Source of the DNA: Allopontixanthobacter confluentis
GTDB lineage: Bacteria > Pseudomonadota > Alphaproteobacteria > Sphingomonadales > Sphingomonadaceae
Direction of reading: 5' to 3'
DNA: 64,000 nt
NCBI RefSeq assembly: GCF_009827615.1
Contig: NZ_WTYU01000001.1
Coordinates: 1,695,001 to 1,759,000 of the forward strand
Translations under genes and position numbers: made by a program
Notes under the pieces: generated by a model
Seen by the model: only the letters and a program-made list of their open reading frames with translations
Databases searched by the model: none
What the model was told of the DNA's origin: nothing
Part shown: positions 16,668 through 25,704 of the stretch, one piece after another
How the letters are laid out: each line of letters begins with the position of its first letter
Position numbering within the stretch: the first letter of the stretch is position 1

Positions 16668-19286
16668 TTAAAGTACCCGCTCACGCTCCTCGACTTCAAA
16701 GACTTCGAGCATATCGCCGGGCTTGATGTCGTTCGTATCTTCCAGGACCACACCACATTCCAGACCGCTGCGGACTTCGTCCACATCGTCCTTGAAGCGG
16801 CGCAGGCTGGCAATGGTGGTGGCCGAAATGATGACATCGTCGCGGGTAAGGCGGGCAAAAAGCCCCTTGCGAATGACGCCTTCGGTAACCATGAGACCGG
16901 CCGCCTTGTCCTTCTTGCCGGACTTGAAGACTTCCTTGACCTCGGCACGGCCAATCACGTGCTCGATCTTTTCGGGGCCAAGCTCGCCAGCCATTTCCTT
17001 CGCGATTTCTTCGGTCAGGTGGTAGATCACGTCGAAATATTTCATCTCGACCCGGTCACGCGCCACCAGTGCCCGCGCCTTGGGATTGGGGCGCACGCCG
17101 AAACCGATGATCGGCGCGTTTGATGCCGCCGCCAGCGTAACGTCGCTTTCGGTAATGGCACCGACACCGGAATGCAGCACGCGGACCTTGATCAGATCGT
17201 TGGACAGCGCATTCAGCGCCGAAGTGATCGCCTGAACCGAACCCTGCACGTCGGCTTTCACCAGCACGGGGAATTCGACCAGATCGGTTTTCAGGCTGGA
17301 GAACATCGCATCAAAATTGGTCGGGGCCAGCGCAGTGCGCTTTTCAGTGGCCTTTTCCCTGCGATACAGGGCAACTTCGCGGGCGCGCTGTTCGTTTTCA
17401 ACCACTGACAGCTGTTCGCCTGAACCGGGCACACCGCCAAGGCCGAGCACTTCGACCGGCATGGATGGACCCGCCTCCTTGATCTGCTTGCCCTGATCAT
17501 TGACGATCGCACGGACCTTGCCGCTTTCCGTGCCGACCACGAAATTGTCGCCACGCTTCAGCGTGCCGCGCGTGATCAGCACCGTCGCAACAGGGCCGCG
17601 GCCCTTGTCCAGCTGCGCCTCGATAACCGTGGCTTCCGCCGGGCGATCAGGACGGGCCTTCAATTCCAGCAATTCTGCCTGAAGCGCGATTTTTTCCAGC
17701 AATTCGTCGAGATTGGTCTTCTTCTTGGCCGAAATCTCGACATCCTGCACATCGCCGGACATCGCTTCCACGACCACTTCATGTTCAAGCAGACGTTCGC
17801 GGATTTTCTGCGGGTTCGCACCTTCCTTGTCGATCTTGTTGATCGCCACGATCATCGGCACGCCAGCGGCCTGCGTGTGTTTGATGGCTTCGATGGTTTG
17901 CGGCATGATACCGTCATCGGCGGCCACAACCAGCACCACAATATCGGTCACATTGGCGCCGCGCTGCCGCATTTCGGTAAAGGCGGCATGGCCCGGCGTA
18001 TCGAGGAAGGTGATCAGCTGACCATCCTTGGTCTTCACCTGATACGAACCGATATGCTGCGTAATACCGCCAGCCTCGCCCTTCACCACATCGGTGCCGC
18101 GCAAGGCATCGAGCAGGCTGGTCTTGCCGTGATCGACATGGCCCATGATGGTGACCACAGGCGGACGCGGACGCAGTGTTTCTTCAGGATCATCATCAAC
18201 GGTGACCTTGATATCGACATCGCTGTCCGACACGCGCTGGATGGTGTGGCCGAATTCCTCGACCAGCAGTTCCGCCGTATCCTGATCAATCGACTGGTTG
18301 ACGGTGACCATCATGTCCATGTTGAACAGGGCTTTGACCAGGTCAGCGCCCTTTTCACCCATGCGCTTGGCCAGTTCCTGCACCGTGATGCCTTCTGGCA
18401 CGATCACTTCGCGGAACTGCTTTTCGCGCGGCTTGCGCGAACCGCCGCCCTGCGTGCGGCGTTCTTTCTCACGCGCACGTTTCAGCGCAGCCAGACTGCG
18501 GGCGCGCGCGCCTTCATCTTCGTTCAGCGCACGGTTGACGGTCAGCTTGCCGCTGCGGCGGCGATCTTCCTCGGTCTTGCCAACGCGCTTTTCTTCTTTC
18601 TTCTTCTTTTCAGGCCGCTTGGGTTCGGGCCGGGCAACCGGCGTGAACTTGCGGGCCGCAGGCGCAGGCGTGGCCGCATCTTCTGCGGCAGGCGCACTGG
18701 CTGGGGGCGTGCCTTCTGCCGGCGTCCCTTCGGCGGGCGCAGCTTCGGCCGCAGACGCTTCGCTGGTTTCGGCAGCGGCTTGCACTGGCTGCGGCGCTTC
18801 TTCGGCAACCTTTGCCGGAGCTTTTTCCGCTTCTTTTTCGCTGGCTTCAGCCTTGCGATTATCCTCGGCGCGCTGCTTTTCTTCTTCCTGCGCCTTTACC
18901 TTCTGGTCTTCTTCGCGGCGGCGCGCTTCCTCGCCGGAACGAAGGCGGTCTTCCTCAGCTTCGCGCTGAAGGCGGGCGACCAGTTCCTGCGGTGTCTCGT
19001 TGGACACAGGGGCCTTTTTCTTCGGCGCAGGTGCCGGCGTTGGCGCAGGTGCAGGCGCAGGCGCCGCCACTGGTTCTGGCGCGGGTGCGGGCGCTGCTTC
19101 TGCCACGGTTTCTTCAGGCGCAGGCGCTTCGCCGGGTTTGACCAGCTTACGGCGCCGCTTCACCTCGACCGCCACCTTGTTGGTGCGTCCGTGGCTGAAG
19201 GTCTGCTTGACCTCACCGGCATCGACCGCCCGCTTCAGGCCCAAAGGCTTGCGGGTGCGTGTCGGTTTGTCTTCACTATCGCTCAT
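16668..19286 (-). CDS. infB: Translation initiation factor IF-2
   Basis: GTPase that places initiator tRNA on the 30S subunit and promotes subunit joining. The 872-residue product has an N-terminal IF2 region ([20 protein letters not shown]), a long Ala/Pro/Glu-rich low-complexity linker (about residues 45-270), an IF2_N domain ([20 protein letters not shown]), then the G domain with G1 GHVDHGKTS near 380, G3 DTPGHAAF and G4 NKID, and domains II-IV ending in EVEERERVL. It follows ylxR by 23 bp, the canonical order. Confidence 0.98.
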   Translation of the reverse strand: MSDSEDKPTRTRKPLGLKRAVDAGEVKQTFSHGRTNKVAVEVKRRRKLVKPGEAPAPEETVAEAAPAPAPEPVAAPAPAPAPTPAPAPKKKAPVSNETPQELVARLQREAEEDRLRSGEEARRREEDQKVKAQEEEKQRAEDNRKAEASEKEAEKAPAKVAEEAPQPVQAAAETSEASAAEAAPAEGTPAEGTPPASAPAAEDAATPAPAARKFTPVARPEPKRPEKKKKEEKRVGKTEEDRRRSGKLTVNRALNEDEGARARSLAALKRAREKERRTQGGGSRKPREKQFREVIVPEGITVQELAKRMGEKGADLVKALFNMDMMVTVNQSIDQDTAELLVEEFGHTIQRVSDSDVDIKVTVDDDPEETLRPRPPVVTIMGHVDHGKTSLLDALRGTDVVKGEAGGITQHIGSYQVKTKDGQLITFLDTPGHAAFTEMRQRGANVTDIVVLVVAADDGIMPQTIEAIKHTQAAGVPMIVAINKIDKEGANPQKIRERLLEHEVVVEAMSGDVQDVEISAKKKTNLDELLEKIALQAELLELKARPDRPAEATVIEAQLDKGRGPVATVLITRGTLKRGDNFVVGTESGKVRAIVNDQGKQIKEAGPSMPVEVLGLGGVPGSGEQLSVVENEQRAREVALYRREKATEKRTALAPTNFDAMFSSLKTDLVEFPVLVKADVQGSVQAITSALNALSNDLIKVRVLHSGVGAITESDVTLAAASNAPIIGFGVRPNPKARALVARDRVEMKYFDVIYHLTEEIAKEMAGELGPEKIEHVIGRAEVKEVFKSGKKDKAAGLMVTEGVIRKGLFARLTRDDVIISATTIASLRRFKDDVDEVRSGLECGVVLEDTNDIKPGDMLEVFEVEERERVL

Positions 19287-19309
19287 AAAGCTCGTCTATC
19301 CTTCAAAAC

Positions 19310-20086
19310 TCAAATCGTCGTCGCGGTTTGCTGCGCGGGCAGCTCACCGTCTGTCATTCCGGCATCAATTCCGGCACTCATTCCGTCACCAGTCCCAGCA
19401 GTGCCGGACCCCAGGAAATGCAGCAGGCGCGTGAGAACAGATGATATCCGTTCGGCCGAACCTGAATCGGCCAGCGCCATATGGACGACATTGTCGCGGC
19501 CCAATGCCACAGACAGAGCCGCCCGGTCCAGTGGCAAGCGTATTCCCTGCTCGCCGGAACCTTCCAGATCGCGCCCTACGCGCCAGGCCTGGTCCAGTTT
19601 CCTGCTTCCGTCCTGACTGGCATCTGCGGCATGCAGCAGCAGTGCAACACGCCCGGAACGGGCCTGTTCGGCAATCCGGTCAGATCCCAAGATAAGCTTT
19701 CCGCTGCGCATTTCGAGTCCCAGCCGGTCAAGTAATAGCCGGCTGAGGCCATTTTCGATGCGATCAGGCAGGTCAACAGGCACTTCCAGCTTCGCACCCT
19801 TGAAGGCACGCGCCAATGCGCCGCGCAATTTGCCCTTGGCCAGCGCTGTTTCCAGTTCGCTGCGCGAAACACCCAGCCACGCACCGCGTCCCGGCGCACG
19901 CGCCAGAAGATCGGGCAAGACCTGCGCCACGCCATCAGGCCCGTCAGGCGAAATCGCCAGACGGATCAGGCCGCCGCGCGGGGCGGTGTCTCCGGACAAT
20001 ATGCAGCGCCGTTCGGGCCCGGAATCGCGGGCCTTGCGGCGGTCGGCTTTGTCGGGACTTACGCGCTCATTGTTCGGAGTCCGCAT
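19310..20086 (-). CDS. ylxR: YlxR-like RNA-binding protein (DUF448) with C-terminal L7Ae-like part
   Basis: The 258-residue product begins with a basic segment and the DUF448/YlxR core (ERRCILSGDTAPRGGLIRLAISP, then GRGAWLGVSRSELETALAKGKLRGAL). It continues with a second domain (NGLSRLLLDRLGLEMRSGKLILGSD...) that resembles the ribosomal L7Ae-type fold often fused in alphaproteobacteria. The protein is a nucleoid or RNA-associated factor of uncertain function encoded between nusA and infB in most bacteria. The ATG at 20086 lies inside nusA (20-nt overlap). The C-terminal 40 residues are low-complexity. Confidence 0.88.
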   Translation of the reverse strand: MRTPNNERVSPDKADRRKARDSGPERRCILSGDTAPRGGLIRLAISPDGPDGVAQVLPDLLARAPGRGAWLGVSRSELETALAKGKLRGALARAFKGAKLEVPVDLPDRIENGLSRLLLDRLGLEMRSGKLILGSDRIAEQARSGRVALLLHAADASQDGSRKLDQAWRVGRDLEGSGEQGIRLPLDRAALSVALGRDNVVHMALADSGSAERISSVLTRLLHFLGSGTAGTGDGMSAGIDAGMTDGELPAQQTATTI

Positions 20087-21725
20087 TCGCGGCCTCCTGT
20101 GCGGGAGTAGCGGCGTCAGCCGGAGCAGCAGGCTCTTCGTCTTCGAACCAATGGGCGCGGGCCGCCATGATGATTTCGTTGCCCTGTTCTTCGGACAGGC
20201 CATACACACCAAGGATACCGCCCTTGTCTTCCGTGCGCTGCGGACGACGCAGCGGCGGACCGTCTGCATTGTTGCGGCGGCGCGGCGCTTCACGCTTTTT
20301 CGCGATCAGTTCGTCGGTGGCAAGATCAGCCAGATCGTCCAGCGTCTTGATCCCGGCCTTGCCCAGCACGACCAGCATCTGTTCGGTCAGATGCGGCATT
20401 TCAGCCAGATCGTCCTCAACCCCCATTTCGCGGCGTTCTGCGCGGGCGGTTTCTTCGTGGCGTTCCAGCGCCTCTGTTGCCCGGCTCTGCAGTTCTTCAG
20501 CCAGTTCTTCGTCGAAGCCTTCGATGCTGGCGAGTTCGGCCAGTTCCACGTAAGCGACTTCTTCCAGCTCGGCGAAGCCTTCGGCAACCAGCAGCTGCGA
20601 CAGGGTTTCGTCGACGTCCAGTTCTTCTTCGAACATCTTGGACCGTTCGGCGAATTCCTTCTGCCGCTTAACGCTGGCTTCTTCCTCGGTCATGATGTCG
20701 ATCTGGTGACCGGTCAGCTGGCTGGCGAGGCGGACATTCTGCCCACGGCGACCAATTGCCAGCGACAGCTGATCATCAGGCACAACCACTTCGATGCGGC
20801 CTTCTTCTTCATCCAGCACCACGCGGCTGACCGTTGCCGGCTGAAGCGCGTTGACGACGAAAGTCGCCGTGTCTTCGCTCCACGGGATAATGTCGATCTT
20901 TTCGCCCTGCAGTTCCTGCACGACAGCCTGAACGCGGCTGCCCTTCATGCCGACGCAGGCACCGACCGGATCGATGCTGCTGTCATGGCTGATCACGCCG
21001 ATCTTGGCGCGGCTGCCGGGGTCACGGGCAGCGGCCTTGATTTCGATGATGCCATCGTAAATCTCGGGCACTTCCTGCGCGAACAGCTTCTTCATGAAGT
21101 CAGGATGCGCGCGGCTGAGGAAAATCTGCGGGCCGCGATTGTTGCGTTCCACCTTGGTGATGAGCGCGCGGACACGTTCGCCCACACGCGCTGCTTCCCG
21201 GGGGATCTGCTGGTCGCGGCGGATAACGCCTTCTGCGCGGCCCAGGTTGACGATGACATGGCCGAATTCCACCGACTTGATCACGCCGGTGATCACTTCG
21301 TTGGCGCGGTCCTTGAATTCTTCATACTGGCGTTCACGCTCGGCATCGCGGACCTTCTGGAAGATCACCTGCTTGGCTGATTGCGCGTCGATCCGGCCAA
21401 GGTCGACTGCCGGCAGCGGATCAACGATGAAATCGCCAACCACAGCGCCGGGCTGCAGCTTTTCAGCCTGCTTGAGATCGACCTGCTTGAAATAGTCTTC
21501 CACTTCCTCGACCACTTCGACCACGCGCCACAAACGCAGATCGCCCGTCATCGGGTCCAGCTTGGCGCGAATATCGTTTTCCGCGCCGTAGCGGTTACGC
21601 GCACTTTTCTGGATCGCTTCTTCCATTGCTTCGATAACGATCGACTTGTCGATCATCTTCTCGGTCGCAACCGCAGTCGCAATCGCTAGCAGCTCTGCCT
21701 TATTGGCGGAAATTGCACTGGCCAT
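20067..21725 (-). CDS. nusA: Transcription termination/antitermination factor NusA
   Basis: Binds RNA polymerase and modulates pausing, termination and antitermination. The 552-residue product has the N-terminal polymerase-binding domain (ANKAELLAIATAVATEKMIDK), S1 (EVITGVIKSVEFGHVIVNLG), KH1/KH2 (VGACVGMKGSRVQAVVQELQGEKIDIIPWS and LAIGRRGQNVRLASQLTG), and C-terminal helix-hairpin-helix acidic repeats (LAEMPHLTEQMLVVLGKAGIKTLDDLADL). The tail is Ala/Pro-rich. The ATG overlaps the rimP stop by one base; ylxR begins within its end. Confidence 0.97.
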   Translation of the reverse strand: MASAISANKAELLAIATAVATEKMIDKSIVIEAMEEAIQKSARNRYGAENDIRAKLDPMTGDLRLWRVVEVVEEVEDYFKQVDLKQAEKLQPGAVVGDFIVDPLPAVDLGRIDAQSAKQVIFQKVRDAERERQYEEFKDRANEVITGVIKSVEFGHVIVNLGRAEGVIRRDQQIPREAARVGERVRALITKVERNNRGPQIFLSRAHPDFMKKLFAQEVPEIYDGIIEIKAAARDPGSRAKIGVISHDSSIDPVGACVGMKGSRVQAVVQELQGEKIDIIPWSEDTATFVVNALQPATVSRVVLDEEEGRIEVVVPDDQLSLAIGRRGQNVRLASQLTGHQIDIMTEEEASVKRQKEFAERSKMFEEELDVDETLSQLLVAEGFAELEEVAYVELAELASIEGFDEELAEELQSRATEALERHEETARAERREMGVEDDLAEMPHLTEQMLVVLGKAGIKTLDDLADLATDELIAKKREAPRRRNNADGPPLRRPQRTEDKGGILGVYGLSEEQGNEIIMAARAHWFEDEEPAAPADAATPAQEAANADSEQ

Positions 21726-22285
21726 CAGTCGTCAGCCTTCTCTTCTTCGGAAATTTCATCGGCACCCTTGGTGTCGATCGGTTTGGTTGCGGCAATCAGC
21801 GCATCGGTCAGGACGAGCTTTGCCGAATGAATTGCGTCGAACGGGAAAGTCACCCGCTTGGACCCCTTGTTCTTCACGGTTACGACATCGCCGTCGATCC
21901 CTTCCAAGGTGCCGCGAATGTTGCGCTGGCCGTCAATCTTGTCAGTCAGCGCGATTTTCACTTCATGCCCGGCCCATTGGGTAAAATCCTTGCGCCGCGT
22001 CAGAGGCCGGTCAATTCCGGGGGAACTGACTTCCAGATGGTAATTTCCGGAAACCAGCTCAACGCCGTCTTCTTCCAGCGCGTCGATCCGGGCAGAAACC
22101 GCACGCGACAATTCGGCACATTGTTCGATCACCAATTGCCCGGTGGCAGGATCTTCGGCCATGATCTGCAAGGCGCGTTCGCCATCGCCAGCTTCGGAAC
22201 CGGTCATGATCACGCGCACAAGATCAAAACCGAGCGCTTTTGCTTCCGGTTCGATAATCTCTTTCAGGCGTGCCAGATCGGCCAT
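21725..22285 (-). CDS. rimP: Ribosome maturation factor RimP
   Basis: Assists 30S assembly. The 186-residue product shows the RimP pattern: LKEIIEPEAKALGFDLVRV at the N terminus, NYHLEVSSPGIDRPLTRRKDFTQWAGHEVKI near residues 85-115, and an SH3-like end. The ATG at 22285 matches the family start; 64 upstream in-frame codons are rejected because they overlap the rimP leader and the pspF terminator. It is the first gene of the rimP-nusA-ylxR-infB unit. The C-terminal EISEEEKADD tail is acidic. Confidence 0.95.
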   Translation of the reverse strand: MADLARLKEIIEPEAKALGFDLVRVIMTGSEAGDGERALQIMAEDPATGQLVIEQCAELSRAVSARIDALEEDGVELVSGNYHLEVSSPGIDRPLTRRKDFTQWAGHEVKIALTDKIDGQRNIRGTLEGIDGDVVTVKNKGSKRVTFPFDAIHSAKLVLTDALIAATKPIDTKGADEISEEEKADD

Positions 22286-22402
22286 CAATGCTCCATAATT
22301 GCAGGACAATGCCGTAATGGGAGTTCGTGCCGGCCCCGTCCGGCGCCAGCCCCACTTCATCAAGACAATGTCGGGATGGCGGCTAGATAGGTGGGGCGCG
22401 CG

Positions 22403-22422
22403 GTTTTGGCAAGCGCCAAAAC
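22403..22422 (-). terminator. Hairpin after pspF
   Basis: An 8-bp perfect stem (GTTTTGGC with GCCAAAAC) and a 4-nt loop begin 2 bp after the pspF stop. The T run is within the stem and no long U tract follows, so termination may be weak. The same region forms the 5' leader and promoter region of rimP. Confidence 0.5.
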
Positions 22423-22424
22423 AC

Positions 22425-23486
22425 CTATTCGCTATCGGCCAGCCCGTGCTTCTTGATACAGTGGCGTAGCTGGTCATAACTCAATCCCAGCGCTTTGGCT
22501 GTCTGGCGCTGGTTCCACCGATGCTTGCCCAGCGCATGCTCGACAATCATCCGCTCATGCGCCTCCACCGCGGCTTTCAGATCATCAATCGTTTCCAGAT
22601 CGGCGGGTGACTGCGCCATGCCCTGATCTTCTGCACCAGCGGCTTTTTTATCGCGTGCCGAAGCGCCGGCACCAGCCGAAGAATGACCAGAGTGCGGAGC
22701 AATCGGCTTCCACGGGCTGTCGAACGGATCGAACACCAGATGGCCAATCGGCTCCTGCCAATTGTCCCAGCGGTAAACGCCGCGTTCCACCACATTGCGC
22801 AATTCACGGACATTGCCCGGCCATGGGTAATTTTCCAACTGGCGGGCGACATGTTCGCCAAAGCCGGGCCAGCTTTCCCAGCCGATTTCCGCGGCCATCC
22901 GGCGGCCGAAATATTCCGCCAGCACGCCCACATCCCCTTCGCGCACACGCAGCGGCGGCAAGGTGATGACTTCAAAGCTGAGGCGGTCGAGCAGATCGGC
23001 CCGGAACGTGCCTTTTTCCGCCATTTTGGGCAGGTCTTCATTGGTGGCAGCAACAATCCGCACATCCACCCGGACAGGGCGCGAAGATCCGATTCGCGTC
23101 ACTTCGCCATATTCCACCGCCCGCAGCAGCCGTTCCTGCGCACCCATGGATAATGTGCCCAGTTCGTCGAGAAAAAGCGTGCCTTTATCGGCTTCCTCAA
23201 ACCTTCCGACCCGCGCTTTGGTAGCGCCGGTAAACGCTCCTGCCTCGTGGCCGAACAATTCGGCTTCGATCAGGGTTTCAGGAAGGGCTGCACAATTCAT
23301 GGTCACCAGCGGTTCGCCCCAACGCAGCGACAAGCGGTGCAGACGTTCGGCAATCAGTTCCTTGCCCGTGCCGCGTTCGCCCACCACCAGGACAGGGCGC
23401 CGCATGGGCGCAGCGCGGCTGGCCCGCTCCACCGCATCGAGAAAGGCCCCTGACTGGCCTATAAACTGGTTATCCCGCTCCATCAC
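22425..23486 (-). CDS. pspF: Psp operon sigma-54 activator PspF
   Basis: An AAA+ bacterial enhancer-binding protein that opens the sigma-54 promoter of the psp operon and is held inactive by PspA. The 353-residue product lacks a receiver domain, as PspF does. It begins directly with the AAA+ domain: Walker A GERGTGKE near residue 36, the sigma-54-contacting GAFTGA near 84, Walker B GTLFLDELG near 101 and an NVRELRNVVERGVYR block. A disordered linker rich in Ser and Ala follows, then a Fis-type HTH (HRWNQRQTAKALGLSYDQLRHCIKKHGL). It is transcribed away from the psp genes, as in E. coli. Confidence 0.95.
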   Translation of the reverse strand: MMERDNQFIGQSGAFLDAVERASRAAPMRRPVLVVGERGTGKELIAERLHRLSLRWGEPLVTMNCAALPETLIEAELFGHEAGAFTGATKARVGRFEEADKGTLFLDELGTLSMGAQERLLRAVEYGEVTRIGSSRPVRVDVRIVAATNEDLPKMAEKGTFRADLLDRLSFEVITLPPLRVREGDVGVLAEYFGRRMAAEIGWESWPGFGEHVARQLENYPWPGNVRELRNVVERGVYRWDNWQEPIGHLVFDPFDSPWKPIAPHSGHSSAGAGASARDKKAAGAEDQGMAQSPADLETIDDLKAAVEAHERMIVEHALGKHRWNQRQTAKALGLSYDQLRHCIKKHGLADSE

Positions 23487-23511
23487 CCCAACCTATAGGA
23501 AATTTTCCCGA

Positions 23512-23534
23512 TTGTTGGCAAGTGTCGCCAATAG
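23512..23534 (+). promoter_or_regulatory. Candidate PspF upstream activating site
   Basis: An inverted repeat TTGGC-N7-GCCAA (23515-23531). Its centre is about 90 bp upstream of the transcription start expected from the -24/-12 element, which is where PspF sites lie in E. coli (roughly -80 to -126). It is placed between the divergent pspF and psp operon. This is a positional argument only; the E. coli site sequence is not clearly matched. Confidence 0.4.
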
Positions 23535-23585
23535 CAGTTTAGCAAATTGCGCCGGAACCGGCAATAATCTGCGGTTTTTGCATTT

Positions 23586-23601
23586 TGGCACGCTCTTTGC
23601 T
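23586..23601 (+). promoter_or_regulatory. Sigma-54 (-24/-12) promoter of the psp operon
   Basis: TGGCACGCTCTTTGCT matches the sigma-54 consensus TGGCACG-N4-TTGC(A/T), with the invariant GG and GC separated by exactly 10 bp. It lies 40 bp upstream of the leader ORF that precedes pspA and opposite pspF, the sigma-54 activator. Confidence 0.92.
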
Positions 23602-23640
23602 GAATAGTGAACAACACAATGTTCGGGAAGGAACCACACC

Positions 23641-23793
23641 ATGTATAACCGTCGCTTTTTCCAGTCGAAACTGGGCCAGGCCGCTACCGCAAGCATTCTT
23701 GCCATGGTCGCGTTCGTGGCATTGAGCACGCAGATGCAGGCCAGCCCTGCCTTTGCTGCAACGATGAATTGCGAAGCAGTGGAGCTCGCATGA
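23641..23793 (+). CDS. Small exported or membrane leader protein of the psp operon
   Basis: A 50-codon ORF immediately downstream of the sigma-54 promoter, with a GGAAGGA ribosome site about 9 bp before the ATG. The product starts MYNRRFFQSKLGQAATAS with a basic N terminus, then a hydrophobic stretch (ILAMVAFVALST) and an ASPAFAA signal-cleavage-like sequence, so it could be a short exported peptide or a single-helix membrane protein. Its TGA overlaps an ATG (23790) as ATGA; that ATG opens the frame that runs into pspA, suggesting translational coupling. I do not recognise the family. It is the first gene to be transcribed when PspF acts. Confidence 0.7.
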   Translation: MYNRRFFQSKLGQAATASILAMVAFVALSTQMQASPAFAATMNCEAVELA

Positions 23794-23990
23794 CCGACCA
23801 ATCTGACACCAACCCCCTCGGGCCGGAGCGCATGTCGCCCCCCCACAGCGCTTCGACCCCCAGCGCTTCGGCCCGCACCCCTTCTTCACGTTTTGAAAGC
23901 GAAGTGGAACGCCTGCGTCGCAGCCCGACACCGACCCAGTCCAAACCCGCTTCTGCAAGCAGTGAATTCAATTTTTCCGGAGTACCCTTG

Positions 23991-24677
23991 ATGGGAATTT
24001 TCAGCCGCACCCGAGATATCATCGCCGCCAATTTCAACGATATGCTGGACAAGGCAGACGATCCTGCGAAAATGATCCGTATGATCATCCTCGAAATGGA
24101 GGAAACGCTGGTGGAAGTGCGTGCCAGCGCCGCGCGCACCATCGCCGATCAGAAGGAAATGCACCGCCACACGGTGAAGCTGGACAAATTGCAGGCCGAC
24201 TGGGGCGAAAAAGCGCAGCTGGCCCTGAGCAAGGACCGCGAGGATCTGGCCCGCGCTGCCCTGGTGGAAAAGAAGAAAGCGGCCGACATGGCCGATCAGC
24301 TGAGCGCGGAAATTACCGTGCTGGATGATGCCTTGCGCGCTTACGAACAGGACATCGACAAATTGCAGAACCGCCTGCGCGAAGCCCGCAGCCGCCAGAC
24401 CGCCATTGCCGCGCGTTTGGAAAGCGCGGAAAACCGGGTTAAACTGCGTACGCTGCTGTCAACCGAGCGGGTCGATGAAGCCCTGTCACGGTTCGACCAG
24501 CTGGAACGCCGGGTCGATTATGCAGAAGGCCGCGCCGATGCCCTGAGCATTGCCGACGGGTCCAACAAACCATCCCTGTCCGAAGAAATTGCCGCGCTGG
24601 CAGGCGCTGACAAGATCGACGAGGAACTTGAAGCCATGAAGCGCGCCATGGGCGGCGCCGAACAGAAGGATAGCTAA
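23991..24677 (+). CDS. pspA: Phage shock protein A
   Basis: An ESCRT-III-like peripheral membrane protein that protects the inner membrane and inhibits PspF. The 228-residue product from the ATG at 23991 has the canonical start MGIFSRTRDIIAANFNDMLDKADDPAKM and long coiled coils through the rest. A GGAG site 8 bp upstream supports this start. However, the frame is open upstream to an ATG at 23790 that overlaps the leader ORF stop. Use of that codon would add a 67-residue Ser/Pro-rich disordered extension. The following pspB begins 3 bp after its stop. Confidence 0.95.
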   Translation: MGIFSRTRDIIAANFNDMLDKADDPAKMIRMIILEMEETLVEVRASAARTIADQKEMHRHTVKLDKLQADWGEKAQLALSKDREDLARAALVEKKKAADMADQLSAEITVLDDALRAYEQDIDKLQNRLREARSRQTAIAARLESAENRVKLRTLLSTERVDEALSRFDQLERRVDYAEGRADALSIADGSNKPSLSEEIAALAGADKIDEELEAMKRAMGGAEQKDS

Positions 24678-24680
24678 GCC

Positions 24681-24977
24681 ATGGAAGAAGTCATTATCAT
24701 ACCCGCCCTCGTGCTTGGCCTGCCGTGGCTGATTTTTCACTACATCACCAAGTGGAAGACCGCCGCCACCATCACCGGCGATGACGAGCAGCTGCTGGAT
24801 GAATTGTATCATCTGGCCAAGCGCCTGGATGACCGGATGGAAACAGTCGAGCGCCTGGTCGCTTCGGACAACCCGGAATTCAAGCCTTCACGCCTGATGC
24901 ATGACCGCGAAATCGACAATCAGCCACTGCGCGAACTTGATCGCCTGCTGGCGGAAAAGAAAGGAATGAGCAAATGA
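24681..24977 (+). CDS. pspB: Envelope stress response membrane protein PspB
   Basis: A small inner-membrane partner of PspC that senses envelope stress and recruits PspA. The 98-residue product has one N-terminal transmembrane helix (IIIPALVLGLPWLIFHYIT) followed by a cytoplasmic helix with LYHLAKRLDDRMETVERLVASDNP, the PspB signature with its conserved R-x3-LE-like pattern. It has a longer C-terminal tail than E. coli PspB (74 residues). The stop overlaps the pspC ATG by 4 nt (ATGA). Confidence 0.92.
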   Translation: MEEVIIIPALVLGLPWLIFHYITKWKTAATITGDDEQLLDELYHLAKRLDDRMETVERLVASDNPEFKPSRLMHDREIDNQPLRELDRLLAEKKGMSK

Positions 24978-25351
24978 CCAGCGAACGCACCACCCTTTAC
25001 AGGGACAAGCAGAACGCGAAGCTGATGGGCGTGTGTTCCGGCATTGCCGATTATACCGGCGTCAATGCCATCTGGGTCCGCCTGGGCGCCATCGCGCTGA
25101 CATTCATGACCGGCGGATCAACCATTCCGTTCTATTTCATCGCAGGCGTGCTGCTGAACAAGAAACCAGCGCATCTCTATGTCGATAATGACGAACAGAA
25201 ATACTGGCAGCGTGTGCGCCAGTCACCCGCCCGCACTGCCCGCGAAGTGCGTGCACGGTTCCGCGATGTGGACCGCCGGCTGGCTGACGTGGAAACATAT
25301 TACGTCACCAGCAATCCGCGGCTTTCGGCTGAAATCGAACGCCTGCGCTAA
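24974..25351 (+). CDS. pspC: Envelope stress response membrane protein PspC
   Basis: The 125-residue product has the PspC domain: LYRDKQNAKLMGVCSGIADYTGVNAIWVRLGAIALTFM, then a second hydrophobic helix (STIPFYFIAGVLL). The cytoplasmic C-terminal helix, DVDRRLADVETYYVTSNP..LSAEIERLR, is the usual PspC tail (R-x3-E-YVTS). This tail is the part that recurs in the five small genes downstream. It is translated from an ATG overlapping pspB. Confidence 0.94.
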   Translation: MTSERTTLYRDKQNAKLMGVCSGIADYTGVNAIWVRLGAIALTFMTGGSTIPFYFIAGVLLNKKPAHLYVDNDEQKYWQRVRQSPARTAREVRARFRDVDRRLADVETYYVTSNPRLSAEIERLR

Positions 25352-25377
25352 ACACGAATATCGAGGGGAGCATTGAA

Positions 25378-25704
25378 ATGGGCGATTTAATTGGACTGGT
25401 GGCAGTATCCGCGCCGTTCCTGATGGTGCTGGGGATTGTCTGGATCAGCAGCCAGAAAAAGCTGGAAGCAAAGCGCATAGCGGTAACTGCCGAACACAGC
25501 GCCGAAAAGGCCGCGCAATATGCCTCGCATACCAGGGAACTGGAAGAACGGGTCCGCGTGCTGGAACGCATCGTTACCGACCGCGGATATGACATTGCCA
25601 CCCAGATCGAAGCCCTGCGCGATACGCGCACGGTGGACAGCCGGGGCCAGGTTGAAAGCAGCAGCGACGTGCCTTTGAACATTGAAAAGCAGGAGCGCGT
25701 CTGA
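25378..25704 (+). CDS. PspC-tail-like small membrane protein 1
   Basis: A 108-residue protein: one N-terminal helix (LIGLVAVSAPFLMVLGIVWI, residues 4-23), a basic stop-transfer segment (SSQKKLEAKR), and a coiled coil containing RVRVLERIVTD and IATQIEALR about residues 60-82, then a polar tail. This block has the same order and spacing as the PspC C-terminal helix. It lies 26 bp after pspC with a GAGGGGAG site, and its TGA overlaps the next ATG. No assigned family is known to me; it is probably a cytoplasm-facing membrane protein that can pair with PspB/PspC-type helices. Confidence 0.8.
   Translation: MGDLIGLVAVSAPFLMVLGIVWISSQKKLEAKRIAVTAEHSAEKAAQYASHTRELEERVRVLERIVTDRGYDIATQIEALRDTRTVDSRGQVESSSDVPLNIEKQERV

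Noticed and set aside
17781-19616. A 611-codon open frame on the plus strand opposite infB
   Set aside because: infB is unmistakable on the minus strand; the antisense frame has a composition typical of a G+C-rich shadow (many His, Arg, Phe) and no recognisable domain.
19758-21380. A 540-codon open frame on the plus strand opposite nusA
   Set aside because: It mirrors the codon-position bias of nusA, shows no motif and has no ribosome site; nusA is certain.
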